A stretch of 41,999 nucleotides of DNA from Bernardetia sp. (GCF_020630935.1 NZ_JAHDIG010000014.1:6012-48010); one strand, 5' to 3'. Shown: positions 27,157 to 36,609, counted from the first letter of the stretch. Translations and numbers: made by a program. Notes: generated by a model not told the origin, from the sequence alone.

Positions 27157-29982
27157 CTATTCATCATCATCAATTCGGTCTTCCTTGCGAGGAGGTGGAG
27201 GTGGTGGCAAATCTGATAGTTCATCTCGCTCTTTTTGTTTATCCTCTCTGCTCATTGGTGTACCTATGTTTCGGTTAGGATTAGGGCTTTTTCTGTTTTT
27301 GGTTTCATGTGAAGGTCGTCTTTCAGAAGAAATACGCCCTGTTGGAGCTTCTCTAGGTTCATCTACTTCTGGCGTGTTTTGATACACTTCTTGCAGCTCA
27401 TCTTCCATAATTAGTTTTCTAAGACGATTATATTTGTAACCAATTCTGAGCAGTATTGCGCCAATAATCACAAAAGTAATAATGCCTTCTACTCTTCCCA
27501 TGTGCCAAAAATCCCACAAGAAAAACTTAATTAATAAGACAACAAACAAAATCAGAGCAAACAAACGCACTTCTTTTATTTTGTACCTCAACCCTAAAGA
27601 AATAGCAGCTATCGATAACAAAGCCCATAAAATAGGATACCCAAATTGATTATTTGTTTCTAAAATGGCTTCTTTAGCTTCCACACCATCACTCATATCA
27701 TAGAAAAGCCAAACAACAGTATTTCGCAGTTCTAAAGATGAATATGCCACCACAGCAAAACAGAGAATATAAATTGTAGTAGCATAGACCACAGACTTAT
27801 CTCCATCATTGTAGTACACATCACGAGCAAGCAAGACTAAACCAAATATGGTTACAAAAAGATTGATATAATGTCCTAAATATTGAGAAAGTGCATTGCT
27901 ATTAGTAAGCCAGTGTGATTCAGCCGATTTTGTACGGATATGTTCTAAGAGCAAGTCCATTGCTTGAGGCTGTACCAGTATTAAATAAACAAAAGTCATG
28001 AGAAAAACCATTCCTCCCATAATCTGCATTACACCATTCCACTTTACTGTCTTGGCAAACTGCCAAACACCTACGGCATATACAATATTGAAGAGACCTA
28101 TCAGAATCAATCTAAAATCATCGCTTCCAAAGTTATTAGCCTTATGAATAATGAGCTCTAGGTTGCCAATGAAGAATAAAATCATTAGCATAAAACCACC
28201 TAGAAAATTGGTGTACATTCCTATATTAATAAATCCAATATCCTCTTCTTCGTCTTCATCTTTTAATAGATAAATAGAAAAAGCAAGTCCTACCATCGTT
28301 AAGAGACTGCTCAAAACGGCACCATTGAGTAAAAACCTTCGTGTCAAATCATTTTCATACGACCAATATAAATCTAAAAACCATACAAAAATAGATGCTC
28401 CAATCAAGAACATAGAAGCTGTTTTGAAAACACTCATCTGTGAACGAACTCCCACCCAAATCAAGATTACTCCTTCAAAAACAAAACAAACATTGATATA
28501 TTCTTTATCTACTAGAAGTGGAATAGCAATCGTAAAAAATGCTATGGTATAGCCCACGACAGTATAAAAAAGTTTGACATCTGCACTATCAGACTTGTAG
28601 AGTAAGTAAGAATAAATAGAGTTGAAAACTGCCAAGCCAAAAATAAACGCTCCCAAATATCCTAAGCTATCAATCTGATACAAGACATAAAAAATAATGA
28701 CAACATAAGAAATTACATTTGCCAATAACATGGTGTAATTGAATCCCTTTAAGCGTTGTCTAGTTCCCATACTGTACACTATGTTCATTAAGAAAAATGT
28801 AACATAGTAAAGCGTAGAGAAAATCAGTGCTGTACTGACATTATTTTCTACATTAAAGTCAGCCAAAAATACCCAAATATCAAATAAAAGAAGGGAAGTG
28901 AAAAATGTAAAAATATTAATGATATTCCATTCCTTCTTGTAAGCTATGCCTAGAGCAATAATATTGAGTAGTAAAAGGTAGGTAAAAAGGGCAAAATAGT
29001 TTGTTGTCTCAAAGCCTACCACCACAAAAGCTGTAACATATCCTCCTATAATCGAAACTAAAGCAAGCGTTTTCCTATCGTGTGCTATCGCCAAAACAAC
29101 AGCCACAAGAGTAATAAGTAGATTAATAGCATACGCCCAAATCTGACTACCCACAGAATAATACTCAAAAAGTAGCGTGGCTGAATAATAAAGAATTATC
29201 ATACCACCCACTAGATACGTCGCACTAAGTGTTTTGCTACTGTTTCGTTGATGGTGTGAAAGTCCGACTAAAATTCCTCCTACTGTAAAGCCTATAAATA
29301 ACTGTCCTATATTTCCAATAAAGCCAGCATCAATACCAAAATTGATAAGCATAATTATACCCACGACGAGCATAATAATCCCTACTTTATTGAGCAAGTT
29401 TTCTCCTAAATATTCTTCTAAACCTTTTTTACTCTGACTATAAATATTTTCTAATGTACGAGTTTGTTGTTGTAGTGTAGCCTTTTTTGGCTGATAACGG
29501 GCATCAGGTTCTGCCCTTCTTTCTTGTGCTTCTTGTTCATCTTCTCCAAAAACTTTTAAATATACTCTTCTGCCTCGCCCAACCATATCACCTGTCTTGC
29601 GTGCGCCCTCTCGCATTCCCTTATATTCTTTTATTTTATTTTTATAAATGCGTTGGGCAAGTTCATCATCTTCAATAGTCAAATCACTCATCTGGCTAAG
29701 ATGATGATAAATAGGGTCTTTCTTTACAAATTCTTCATATTCTTTATCAAAACGACGCAAATATGAACGAGTTTCCTGTATTTCTTCTCTAAAGCCTTCA
29801 GCAACTTTCAATAAGTCGCTTTCCTCATGTTCTGTTTTTTTAGGTGCAGAAGTATAACGTTTTGGCACAAGATTTTTGGGAATCTGATTTAGATTTTGAT
29901 TGGGAAATTTATCATTCTCATCAAAATTATCTTCACTTTGCTTGTCTTTAGGCTCTTTTTTAGGATTATTTTTATCGTCCAT
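27157..29982 (-). CDS. DUF2339-type polytopic membrane protein
   Basis: A 941-residue protein. About 195 cytoplasmic residues at the N-terminus are charged and partly coiled-coil. More than twenty closely spaced hydrophobic helices follow from about residue 200 to 860. The tail is Pro- and Asp-rich, with a run of prolines near the end. The GENLLNKVGIIMLVVGI-like entry (here LGENLLNKVGIIMLV) and the overall plan match DUF2339, whose function is unknown. The downstream nuoC follows after 67 nt with no terminator seen, so the two may be co-transcribed. Confidence 0.82.
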   Translation of the reverse strand: MDDKNNPKKEPKDKQSEDNFDENDKFPNQNLNQIPKNLVPKRYTSAPKKTEHEESDLLKVAEGFREEIQETRSYLRRFDKEYEEFVKKDPIYHHLSQMSDLTIEDDELAQRIYKNKIKEYKGMREGARKTGDMVGRGRRVYLKVFGEDEQEAQERRAEPDARYQPKKATLQQQTRTLENIYSQSKKGLEEYLGENLLNKVGIIMLVVGIIMLINFGIDAGFIGNIGQLFIGFTVGGILVGLSHHQRNSSKTLSATYLVGGMIILYYSATLLFEYYSVGSQIWAYAINLLITLVAVVLAIAHDRKTLALVSIIGGYVTAFVVVGFETTNYFALFTYLLLLNIIALGIAYKKEWNIINIFTFFTSLLLFDIWVFLADFNVENNVSTALIFSTLYYVTFFLMNIVYSMGTRQRLKGFNYTMLLANVISYVVIIFYVLYQIDSLGYLGAFIFGLAVFNSIYSYLLYKSDSADVKLFYTVVGYTIAFFTIAIPLLVDKEYINVCFVFEGVILIWVGVRSQMSVFKTASMFLIGASIFVWFLDLYWSYENDLTRRFLLNGAVLSSLLTMVGLAFSIYLLKDEDEEEDIGFINIGMYTNFLGGFMLMILFFIGNLELIIHKANNFGSDDFRLILIGLFNIVYAVGVWQFAKTVKWNGVMQIMGGMVFLMTFVYLILVQPQAMDLLLEHIRTKSAESHWLTNSNALSQYLGHYINLFVTIFGLVLLARDVYYNDGDKSVVYATTIYILCFAVVAYSSLELRNTVVWLFYDMSDGVEAKEAILETNNQFGYPILWALLSIAAISLGLRYKIKEVRLFALILFVVLLIKFFLWDFWHMGRVEGIITFVIIGAILLRIGYKYNRLRKLIMEDELQEVYQNTPEVDEPREAPTGRISSERRPSHETKNRKSPNPNRNIGTPMSREDKQKERDELSDLPPPPPPRKEDRIDDDE

Positions 29983-30177
29983 AGCTAACTCAATTATGAA
30001 TTGTTCAATTACGAATTACGAATACATAAACTACGATGTGAGAACTTATTAGATGATGTGATGCTACCTACTTTTTCTGTTTAATAAAAATAAGTAAAAA
30101 GATGCTTGTTAAGTAAAAAAGTCTTCATCTAAATTTAATTCGTAATTCGTAATTTTTAATTCTTAATTAATTTATAT

Positions 30178-30612
30178 TTATACTGATTTTTCTTCTGGCT
30201 GTCTCCAAAGTTCGCTTACTTCTTTTTTATCTACAACAAGTAATAAACGAACAGGGTTAGGCACAAAAACCAAACGAGCATCCATTTTAGGAGCTTTTGC
30301 AATTTCAAACTGAACGGCATCTTGTGGCTTAAAGCTATACTGCTGTCCGTATTCAGTTTCTTCTAATGGCGAATAGTTGCGAGCAATATAGGCGATAGGA
30401 GAAAGAACATCTAACCCTGGGCTATGTTCTTCATACAAATCTTCTAAAATATCTTCTAAATATTCACCATAATTCGACAAAAAGTCGTCTTCAAAATCGT
30501 GTAAAATTTCCTCTGCATCATCATAACTCTCATCATTATAATCCATATCTGAAAGCATGCTACGCTGTTGAATAATTTTTTCAAGGTCTTGATTAAGGGC
30601 ATTAAAGTCCAT
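30178..30612 (-). CDS. Acidic conserved hypothetical protein
   Basis: A 144-residue soluble protein. Residues 20-65 are strongly acidic (DYNDESYDDAEEILHDFEDD) and helical, and the C-terminal half is a small beta-rich domain (ARLVFVPNPVRLLLVVDKK). There is no signal peptide and no known motif. It lies upstream of the DUF2339 gene on the same strand, with 195 A+T-rich bases between. Function unknown. Confidence 0.6.
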   Translation of the reverse strand: MDFNALNQDLEKIIQQRSMLSDMDYNDESYDDAEEILHDFEDDFLSNYGEYLEDILEDLYEEHSPGLDVLSPIAYIARNYSPLEETEYGQQYSFKPQDAVQFEIAKAPKMDARLVFVPNPVRLLLVVDKKEVSELWRQPEEKSV

Positions 30613-30688
30613 AGTCTGATATTGTTTTAGTTTTTAACAGGGCAACTAATTTACAAAAGTTGTTTAAAAATATAGTTGTATAATTGTC

Positions 30689-30715
30689 GGTACTGACCTA
30701 TCTCGGTCTGACCTT
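30689..30715. repeat. Short dispersed repeat (copy B)
   Basis: GGTACTGACC, a short spacer, then TCGGTCTGACCTT. Same blocks as at 6585-6609, again between genes. Confidence 0.5.
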
Positions 30716-30958
30716 AGTCTATTAGGTCATTCTCGCTAGAGCAGACCACAAATAATTTGCTTTTTCTCTATTGGCTTCGCCGACTCTCAAGTCTTAAGAC
30801 AACTTCACAGTATAAAATCTTATACTGGTAAAATAGTTATATAAAAAGTAAATTTATTTCTTGATGTGATTAATTTTCTAATTTACGAATATTTTGTAAT
30901 CAAAACAATTTCATAAAAATAAGCCTACAAAAAAAACTTTTTATCCATTGATTTCGTA

Positions 30959-30966
30959 TAATTTTG
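30959..30966 (+). promoter_or_regulatory. Possible -7 box TAATTTTG
   Basis: Matches TAnnTTTG, 34 nt before the DinB-like gene. No good -33 TTG was found. Confidence 0.35.
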
Positions 30967-31000
30967 GACTAATCATTCCACAATTATAAAACTACATAAA

Positions 31001-31501
31001 ATGGATAATACTATCGTACTTACTTTAGAAGATGAAAGAGTAGAAGAAGCCATCTATTTTCTACAAAAAACTATTCCTTCGGTTACTCCCAAGCTATCGT
31101 CTGTGGCAAAACCTCATTGGGGCAAAATGACGCCTCAACACATGATTGAACATCTTCATACAAGCGTTATTGCCTCTACTATAATCAAAAAAACACCTCC
31201 ACTTCCTCCTAATACAAGTCAAAAAGAAGCCAAACAATTTCTAATTTATTCTCCAGCCGATATGCCTAGGAATTTAGATAACCCCGCCTTTCGTTTTGGT
31301 TTACCAGATTATAAAAACCCATCACTTGAAGAAGCCAAAACAAAGCTGCTTTCTTCTCTAAACCGTTTCTTTGAGATTTATGAGGGCAAAGAGGAGGATT
31401 ATAATTTTAATCTATTTTTTGGAGATTTACATAGAAAAGAAACTATAGTAATGCATCACAAACACTTCAAACATCATTATATGCAATTTGGACTACTTTA
31501 A
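31001..31501 (+). CDS. DinB/DUF1569-like putative metal-binding protein
   Basis: A 166-residue four-helix-type protein. WGKMTPQHMIEHL near residues 40-52 (His51) and the C-terminal HHKHFKHHYMQFGLL supply the His ligands expected for the metal site of the DinB/YfiT superfamily. Bacteroidota members of the DUF1569 branch have a similar layout. Proposed roles include thiol-dependent transferases and damage-inducible enzymes, but the substrate is unknown. It is a single gene, convergent with plsC, with a hairpin between. Confidence 0.68.
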   Translation: MDNTIVLTLEDERVEEAIYFLQKTIPSVTPKLSSVAKPHWGKMTPQHMIEHLHTSVIASTIIKKTPPLPPNTSQKEAKQFLIYSPADMPRNLDNPAFRFGLPDYKNPSLEEAKTKLLSSLNRFFEIYEGKEEDYNFNLFFGDLHRKETIVMHHKHFKHHYMQFGLL

Positions 31502-31558
31502 ATATTACTTTTTCAGATAAGGTAAGCCTTAATCGCTACGCAAATACATGAATTTCAA

Positions 31559-31578
31559 AGCCAATGTACGCATTGGCT
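31559..31578. terminator. 8-bp hairpin between convergent genes
   Basis: AGCCAATG, TACG, CATTGGCT: perfect stem, 4-nt loop. It lies between the ends of the DinB-like and plsC genes. No long T run, so efficiency is uncertain. Confidence 0.5.
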
Positions 31579-31593
31579 CTATCCTTCCATTCC

Positions 31594-32367
31594 TTATTTT
31601 CTGCTTTCCTCTAAGGCTTCTTTGATTCTTTTTTCTGTTTCTGCAATCAAAGATGTTGAGCTTTTTCCCTCTTCTAGCCATACTTTCATGTCAATAGGCT
31701 CTAAAACCTTTAAATAATAATGTATTCCATAAGGAATAGGCTTGAAGTTATAGCGTTGCATTCTCCAAAAGTTATCTACCACCACAGGCACAACAATAGG
31801 AGGAGTTTCTGCCATTGCCTTAAACATCGTCAAGAGTCCTGCTGGCTTAAAATCTAGCATTTTACCATCTTTTGAACGTGTTCCCTCTGGAAAAATACAG
31901 CCTGCATAGTTATTTTCTGCTATGTATTTAGAAAACTTTGTCATTTCTGTCAGAGCTTGTTTCCTATCTTTTCTATCTATAAGCACTGAACCTCCGTGGC
32001 GAAGATTATACGAAATGGCAGGTATTCCATACTCAATCTCTTTTTTGCTGACAAACTTAGGATGATATTTTTTGAACACTCTCATAATAGCTGGAATGTC
32101 GTACATACTTTGGTGATTGGCAACAATCAAAATAGGTCGGTCGGTAGGAAGATTGGGCTGTTTTGAAGAAGGAAGCTTTGCGCCTAATGTATAAAGGGCT
32201 TGCATCAGCCAAAAAATCATATAATCTACACTTTTTTTATGCCCTTTATATCCAAAAAGTTTAAGACCTATAACTTGTGCGACGTGAAAAATACAAAGCG
32301 TACTAAAAAAAGCGACAACGAAGATAGGTGTAACTATCCAAGAAAGAATTTTTTGAAAGGAGTTCAT
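31594..32367 (-). CDS. plsC: 1-acyl-sn-glycerol-3-phosphate acyltransferase (PlsC family)
   Basis: A 257-residue membrane-bound acyltransferase that makes phosphatidic acid from lysophosphatidic acid. Hydrophobic segments lie at about residues 10-35. The catalytic motif is NHQSMYD (His85, Asp90). The glycerol-phosphate-binding motif is FPEGTRS (159-165), and PVVVDN lies further on. Its length and motif order match bacterial PlsC. A related lysophospholipid or ornithine-lipid acyltransferase is possible. It is separated from the upstream imelysin gene by a clear terminator. Confidence 0.9.
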   Translation of the reverse strand: MNSFQKILSWIVTPIFVVAFFSTLCIFHVAQVIGLKLFGYKGHKKSVDYMIFWLMQALYTLGAKLPSSKQPNLPTDRPILIVANHQSMYDIPAIMRVFKKYHPKFVSKKEIEYGIPAISYNLRHGGSVLIDRKDRKQALTEMTKFSKYIAENNYAGCIFPEGTRSKDGKMLDFKPAGLLTMFKAMAETPPIVVPVVVDNFWRMQRYNFKPIPYGIHYYLKVLEPIDMKVWLEEGKSSTSLIAETEKRIKEALEESRK

Positions 32368-32432
32368 CTAACGTATTTTTAAAGTGAGTGTTTTTTTGGT
32401 AATTTTTTCGGTGCAAATTTGGTTAATTTTTA

Positions 32433-32471
32433 GACAAACAAAAAACGCTACTTCAAAATGATTGAAGTAGC
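32433..32471 (-). terminator. Rho-independent terminator of the imelysin-like gene
   Basis: GCTACTTCAA (32447-32456) pairs with TTGAAGTAGC (32462-32471). Read on the minus strand, the stem is followed directly by a T-rich tract (32446-32433). Confidence 0.85.
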
Positions 32472-32527
32472 ATTTTGCACTTACACTAAACCATCAACGA
32501 GCTTATAAGCGTCGTTGAGATGTGAGA

Positions 32528-33631
32528 TTAGTCTCCATCTCCACTATCGTACGTAATTGTAATTCCTAGAAGTGATGTCATTTCACTTTTAAAGAAACGA
32601 GTAAGTTTTTGCATTTCGGTTAGCAAATCGTTGGCTGGTGTTGGGTTAGACTGAATCTGTGTTTGTAATGATTCGTTTGGCAAAGAGTTCATTACTTGAT
32701 TTACGGCTTCTAATTGCGTTTTGGTTTCAGCTACTAAGGTTTCTCCACCTTCTACGCTTTCAAGATATTCCTCAAAGCCAACTCCGTCTTGTCCGTTTAG
32801 TGATTTTCCGTACCATATTCTTTCAATATTTGCAAAATGAGCTTTCAAAAAAGTAACAGATTCTTCACTATAATAGGCTTCTACTAAAGTTGCGTCAGAT
32901 TGTGTTTGTCCTGCACGTCTGCCCAAAGGCAAACCTAGTTTGAAATTTTTGATACTCTCAAAACTTTTGTTCCACTCATTGAACAGAATAGAAACTCCAC
33001 CTCCTGCATCTGTTCCTGTATTGTTTATAAATTCTTGCGTATAGCCATTTTGCCAAGCTGTATTGACTTTTTCTACTTCACTTTTAATGTTTTGTACTAC
33101 GGCAAGCAAATACTCTTTTCTGTTTTGGTCTGTATATTTTTCTAGGATATTTTCATTTGTTTCTTTTCCAAAAAGTAAATATTCTGCACCTAAAAACCCT
33201 CTAGCATCTCTATCAAAATTGCTTAGTGAAGCATCGCCAGCAGCAATATAGTTTTCAATTTTCGTTTGGCTTGCTGGAAAAGTCCCAACATTTTCTGTAA
33301 GTGAACCGAGCGTTCCCTGTGCAGGTCCAAAGTTGTAGGCATTGGCATCTTGAAAAGACAAATAAGCTGTTTTCCACGTATTTTGAGCATTTTCTAAAGT
33401 CGTAATAGAAGGGTTCTGAACAAAACTTTGTATCGCTTCTGCAAAAGATGCTGTATTTGTATTCAGATTTTGATAAGAAGGAACAATCAAGTTCGTAGCA
33501 ATATTTTCTAATAATTCTTTTCTATCAAACTCTGTTTTTTCTGTTTCTGTATCTGTCCCACAGGAAGAAAGCCCTAAAACAGAGAGAGTTGTAAAAAAAA
33601 CAAAGTAACATTTAAAAAAAATATTTTTCAT
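32528..33631 (-). CDS. Imelysin-like (peptidase M75 family) lipoprotein
   Basis: Starting at ATG 33631 the protein has a signal peptide ending in the lipobox LSSC. The longer frame to 33673 adds residues before the signal and is unlikely to be used. The mature helical region carries imelysin features: SFQDANAYNFGPAQG, the GFLGAEYLLFGK helix and the late GRRAGQTQ segment. In the classic GxHxxE motif the His is Leu here (GFLGAE). This suits the imelysin-like lipoprotein branch rather than a working peptidase. Such proteins are linked to iron uptake in Bacteroidota, but no TonB receptor or iron genes adjoin. Confidence 0.85.
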   Translation of the reverse strand: MKNIFFKCYFVFFTTLSVLGLSSCGTDTETEKTEFDRKELLENIATNLIVPSYQNLNTNTASFAEAIQSFVQNPSITTLENAQNTWKTAYLSFQDANAYNFGPAQGTLGSLTENVGTFPASQTKIENYIAAGDASLSNFDRDARGFLGAEYLLFGKETNENILEKYTDQNRKEYLLAVVQNIKSEVEKVNTAWQNGYTQEFINNTGTDAGGGVSILFNEWNKSFESIKNFKLGLPLGRRAGQTQSDATLVEAYYSEESVTFLKAHFANIERIWYGKSLNGQDGVGFEEYLESVEGGETLVAETKTQLEAVNQVMNSLPNESLQTQIQSNPTPANDLLTEMQKLTRFFKSEMTSLLGITITYDSGDGD

Positions 33632-34000
33632 AGATGTAGTTGTATATAAAACAGTATAAGGTTTAAAAATCATTAAAATAAAAACAACTTAGAAAGAGGT
33701 TTTTCCGTACATTATAGAATTAGCCTCATTTCAAAATAAGAATATTTCATTCATTATTTTTGTTTAGACTAATTTTAAATAGCTTGATTCGTGGCGACAA
33801 AAATACGTCTCACGTCTTGATTTTGCAAATCTTGAAAGGCTTTATTGCTTTTATCAAATATTTTGAAACAGAATATTACTACTAAGATGTAGATTTTGGT
33901 TCGCTGCTACGAAGCTGATACTAATTGTATTTTCCTAACTACCAATAGACAGCCCTTACAGGGCTTTTAATTATTCATTTTACATTGTTCATTTACTTCT
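33632..34000. other. Intergenic region upstream of the tandem array
   Basis: No gene was seen. It contains a small GC-rich hairpin, AGCCCT (33951-33956) with AGGGCT (33960-33965), followed by TTTT, 32 nt before the first array gene. This could be a terminator, an attenuator-like leader or a dispersed repeat. No TAnnTTTG box with a -33 TTG was found for the array. Confidence 0.4.
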
Positions 34001-34840
34001 ATGCCCTACTACGCTCATATTTTAAATTCTGACTCACACGCCCACATCATAGCACGCCAAGACCCTATTACTGGAGATTCTGTAGAGGAAAATGATAAGG
34101 TTGTTTTCTGTGCAAGGTGTAAATCTTGTTTTTTGGAAGATAGTTGGCTCTATATGAATGAACAGCACTGCGACCAAACAGAAACACTTGATGCCGTTCC
34201 CAGTATGCCTATGCGATTGGTAGCAAAGAAAAATACTTCTCAACTGATTGCTCAGATGTTCAATACAGGTATTCATCTTGAAGTGGTTTTGAGTTTTACT
34301 ACGGTTCTTTTCTTTATTTCATTTTTTGCTATTAGTTTTATTAATGGCAACTATGGCAAAGAACTTCCTTTTAGTATTGCCTTTCTCATAGCTGGAGTTG
34401 GGTTGGTGGTGTCTAGTATTCTTTCTTCTATTCCCAAAATGAGATTCTTGTTTGGAAATCACCCAAGCGATGTACGCATCATGAAAACCTACATTCAGTT
34501 AGGCAGACAACAATTTTCTCTTGAGTATGTGAAGCAAATAAAATATCAGAGAGAAATTCAAATAGAAATAGTGGATGGCATACGTGAATATTATATTCCA
34601 CTTGAGCCTTGCCTTTTGATTTATTTTCATAGTGGAGACTTCATGATGCACAAACTGCCCACAAGTCAATACAAAACTGTGGCTAAGTTTTTAAAAGAAC
34701 TAGAAAAAGTATCTTATCTGAAAGAGCTTTTCCTGTATAGTGAAAACAAATATGAGTACGAAACCATACAACGCATTCAAGCAAATAGTAATGGACATAT
34801 TGTGGTAGGCGAACCTGCTCGTTTGCTTCATACCTTTTAA
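34001..34840 (+). CDS. Tandem array protein 1: RING-like zinc-finger, two membrane helices, PH-like domain
   Basis: First of six tandem paralogues, 279 residues. The N-terminal module has HAH (13-15), the DPITGD turn, FCARCKSCF (three Cys spaced C-x2-C-x2-C), a Trp, and HC about 13 residues after the last of these Cys. Two hydrophobic helices follow at about residues 95-118 and 125-146. The C-terminal half reads as a PH-like beta domain: DVRIMKTYIQLGRQQFSLE, VKQIKYQRE, LLIYFHSGDF, a helix KTVAKFLKEL, then a conserved tail YEYETIQRIQANSNGHIVV. It is the most divergent in its N-terminal module, so it may be the oldest copy. I recognise no named family. The function is unknown, and a membrane-anchored adaptor or signalling role is inference. 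Confidence 0.75.
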   Translation: MPYYAHILNSDSHAHIIARQDPITGDSVEENDKVVFCARCKSCFLEDSWLYMNEQHCDQTETLDAVPSMPMRLVAKKNTSQLIAQMFNTGIHLEVVLSFTTVLFFISFFAISFINGNYGKELPFSIAFLIAGVGLVVSSILSSIPKMRFLFGNHPSDVRIMKTYIQLGRQQFSLEYVKQIKYQREIQIEIVDGIREYYIPLEPCLLIYFHSGDFMMHKLPTSQYKTVAKFLKELEKVSYLKELFLYSENKYEYETIQRIQANSNGHIVVGEPARLLHTF

Positions 34841-34890
34841 TTTTTTCTACTCTAACTCAATAAAAATGTCATATAAAGCTCATACATTAA
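34841..34890. repeat. 50-bp exact direct repeat (copy 1)
   Basis: Identical to 35711-35760. It covers the intergenic tail, the ATG and the first eight codons of array gene 2, as the other copy does for gene 3. This points to a recent duplication or gene conversion. Confidence 0.85.
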
Positions 34891-35709
34891 CTTCAAGCCA
34901 CTCTCATATCATCGGCAGAACTGACCCTATTACAGGCGATACAGTCAAAGAAAATGATAGAGTAGTGTTTTGTGCTGCTTGTAAGTCTTGTTTTTTTGGA
35001 AGAGAGTTGGGTGTATATGAATAAGCAGCATTGTGAGCAAGCTGAAACACTTGAGAATGTTCCTGTATTAGAAACTAAGCTGGTTGCTAGTAAAAATCAA
35101 CTCATTGCAGAACTTTTGAATACAGGTATTGAAGGTGAATTTGTAATGCGCTTTACCAGTGTGCTTTTTTTTGTGTCTATTATTATCATTACACTCATAA
35201 ACGAAAACTATTACGCTACATATCCTGAAAACCAAAAAATATCTTTCATTTATGTGTTTTTTATCGTTTTTGGAGCTATTATATTTTCAAGTATTATTTC
35301 AACTCTTCCTCAGTTGAGATTTCTAACTGGAAATCATCCAGATGATATACGTATTCTAAAAACTCATATTGAATTAGGGAAAGAACTCTACGTTTTTTTA
35401 GGAATAACACAAATTAAATATAAACGAACAACCAACACGACTAATACAACTCTCACATATAATGATGATTCAAAACCTTATTTGTCAGTTCACTTTACAA
35501 ACGGACGATATGTAGAACATAGTCTTCCTACAAGTGATTACAAAACAATTAGTAGATTTCTTATCAAATTAGGGAAGGTATCCTACTTTACCAAACTCTC
35601 ATTGTATAGCGATAACAAAAATGAGTATGAGACTATAAAACATATTAAGCAAAACAGCAATGGAGATATTGTAGTCGAAGAACCAGCATATTTAGTCAAT
35701 AGTAATTAG
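34866..35709 (+). pseudogene. Tandem array protein 2, frame broken by one extra T
   Basis: From ATG 34866 the reading matches the array N-terminus (MSYKAHTL, IIGRTDPITGD, FCAACKSC), then leaves frame and stops at 35022-35024. The cause is a run of seven T at 34991-34997. All five sister genes have six T at this point. With one T removed the frame continues as SCFLEESWVYMNKQHCEQ and runs without interruption to 35709 (membrane pair, PH-like region, conserved tail). The downstream part is otherwise clean, so the lesion is recent, switchable or a sequencing error. An internal start at 34972 would lack the zinc module. Confidence 0.8.
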
Positions 35710-35710
35710 T

Positions 35711-35760
35711 TTTTTTCTACTCTAACTCAATAAAAATGTCATATAAAGCTCATACATTAA
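35711..35760. repeat. 50-bp exact direct repeat (copy 2)
   Basis: Identical to 34841-34890. It spans the intergenic stretch and the first eight codons of array gene 3. Confidence 0.85.
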
Positions 35761-36605
35761 ACTCAAACCACTCTCATATCATCGGCAGAACTGACCCAAT
35801 TACAGGAGACACAGTAAAAGAAAATGATAGAGTAGTGTTTTGTGCTGTGTGTAAGTCTTGTTTTTTGAAGGAGAGTTGGATTTATATGGGTGGACAGCAT
35901 TGTGAGCAAGCCGAAAATCTAAAAGAACTCCCAAAACTTTCTTCAAGGCTCAACATCAAAAACCGAAGTAATGAGATTATTGCAGAGGTAAAAGATAGTA
36001 TGCTGAACCTATATGTTGTGGGAATTACACTCTTTTCTTTTATATTTTCTATACTTCTTCTAGGAACATCGGAAATGATAATTGCTCAAAATATGATGGT
36101 AGTTCTTCTAGTTTCTTTGTTCATAACTTTTTTTGTGGCTTTACTTTCTCCAATTATAATCTCACAAGATAAAGTAAGAAGTTTTTTGGGAGACGAACTT
36201 AATGACATACGCTTATTTATGAATCGAATAGAAATTGGCAAAGACAGTTTTTCTTGGAATGATATAGAGCAGATAAAATATCAAAGAGAAGTAGATATTG
36301 TTGTATATGATGGAAACAGGGTACAAGTTTACCCATCTGCTCCATACATATTAGTTTATTTTAAAAATGGAAAGTTTACAAGGTTTCTTTCACCTACTAA
36401 AAATTACGACCTTAATAAAAACCTCATTATTGGGATGGGAAAAATCGCTCATCTAACAGAAGTATTTTTCTATACGGAAGATTTAAGAGAATTAAGACTA
36501 ATGCAAAATATTCGTCAGCGAAGAAATGAGAATATAGAAATAGGATACCCTAACAGATTGTATGATAGAAAAGGAAATTTTATGCTTGATTCAGTAGAAA
36601 TATAA
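35736..36605 (+). CDS. Tandem array protein 3: RING-like zinc-finger, two membrane helices, PH-like domain
   Basis: 289 residues. The N-terminal module is nearly identical to copies 2 and 6 (NHSHIIGRTDPITGD, FCAVCKSCFLKESWIYMGG, HCEQ). After about residue 62 it diverges. There is a hydrophobic pair at about 92-112 and 118-142 (LYVVGITLFSFIFSILLLG and a second helix), then DIRLFMNRIEIGKDSFSWND, IEQIKYQREVDI and YILVYFKNGKF. The tail reads RLMQNIRQRRNENIEI. The gene begins 26 nt after copy 2, with the same leader sequence, and ends 4 nt before copy 4. Function unknown. Confidence 0.75.
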   Translation: MSYKAHTLNSNHSHIIGRTDPITGDTVKENDRVVFCAVCKSCFLKESWIYMGGQHCEQAENLKELPKLSSRLNIKNRSNEIIAEVKDSMLNLYVVGITLFSFIFSILLLGTSEMIIAQNMMVVLLVSLFITFFVALLSPIIISQDKVRSFLGDELNDIRLFMNRIEIGKDSFSWNDIEQIKYQREVDIVVYDGNRVQVYPSAPYILVYFKNGKFTRFLSPTKNYDLNKNLIIGMGKIAHLTEVFFYTEDLRELRLMQNIRQRRNENIEIGYPNRLYDRKGNFMLDSVEI

Positions 36606-36609
36606 CAAA

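Larger units (their letters stand above)
30613..31000. other. Intergenic region with short repeats
   Basis: It contains a dispersed repeat (30689-30715) and TGACCTA/TAGGTCA arms around it (about 30694-30726). A small inverted repeat, AGTATAA with TTATACT, lies near 30810-30828, and a TAATTTTG box at 30959. No gene was seen. Confidence 0.45.

Noticed and set aside
33951-33968. Riboswitch or ribosomal-protein leader before the array
   Set aside because: Only one 6-bp hairpin with TTTT is seen. No conserved riboswitch core was recognised, so it is noted only as a feature of the intergenic region.
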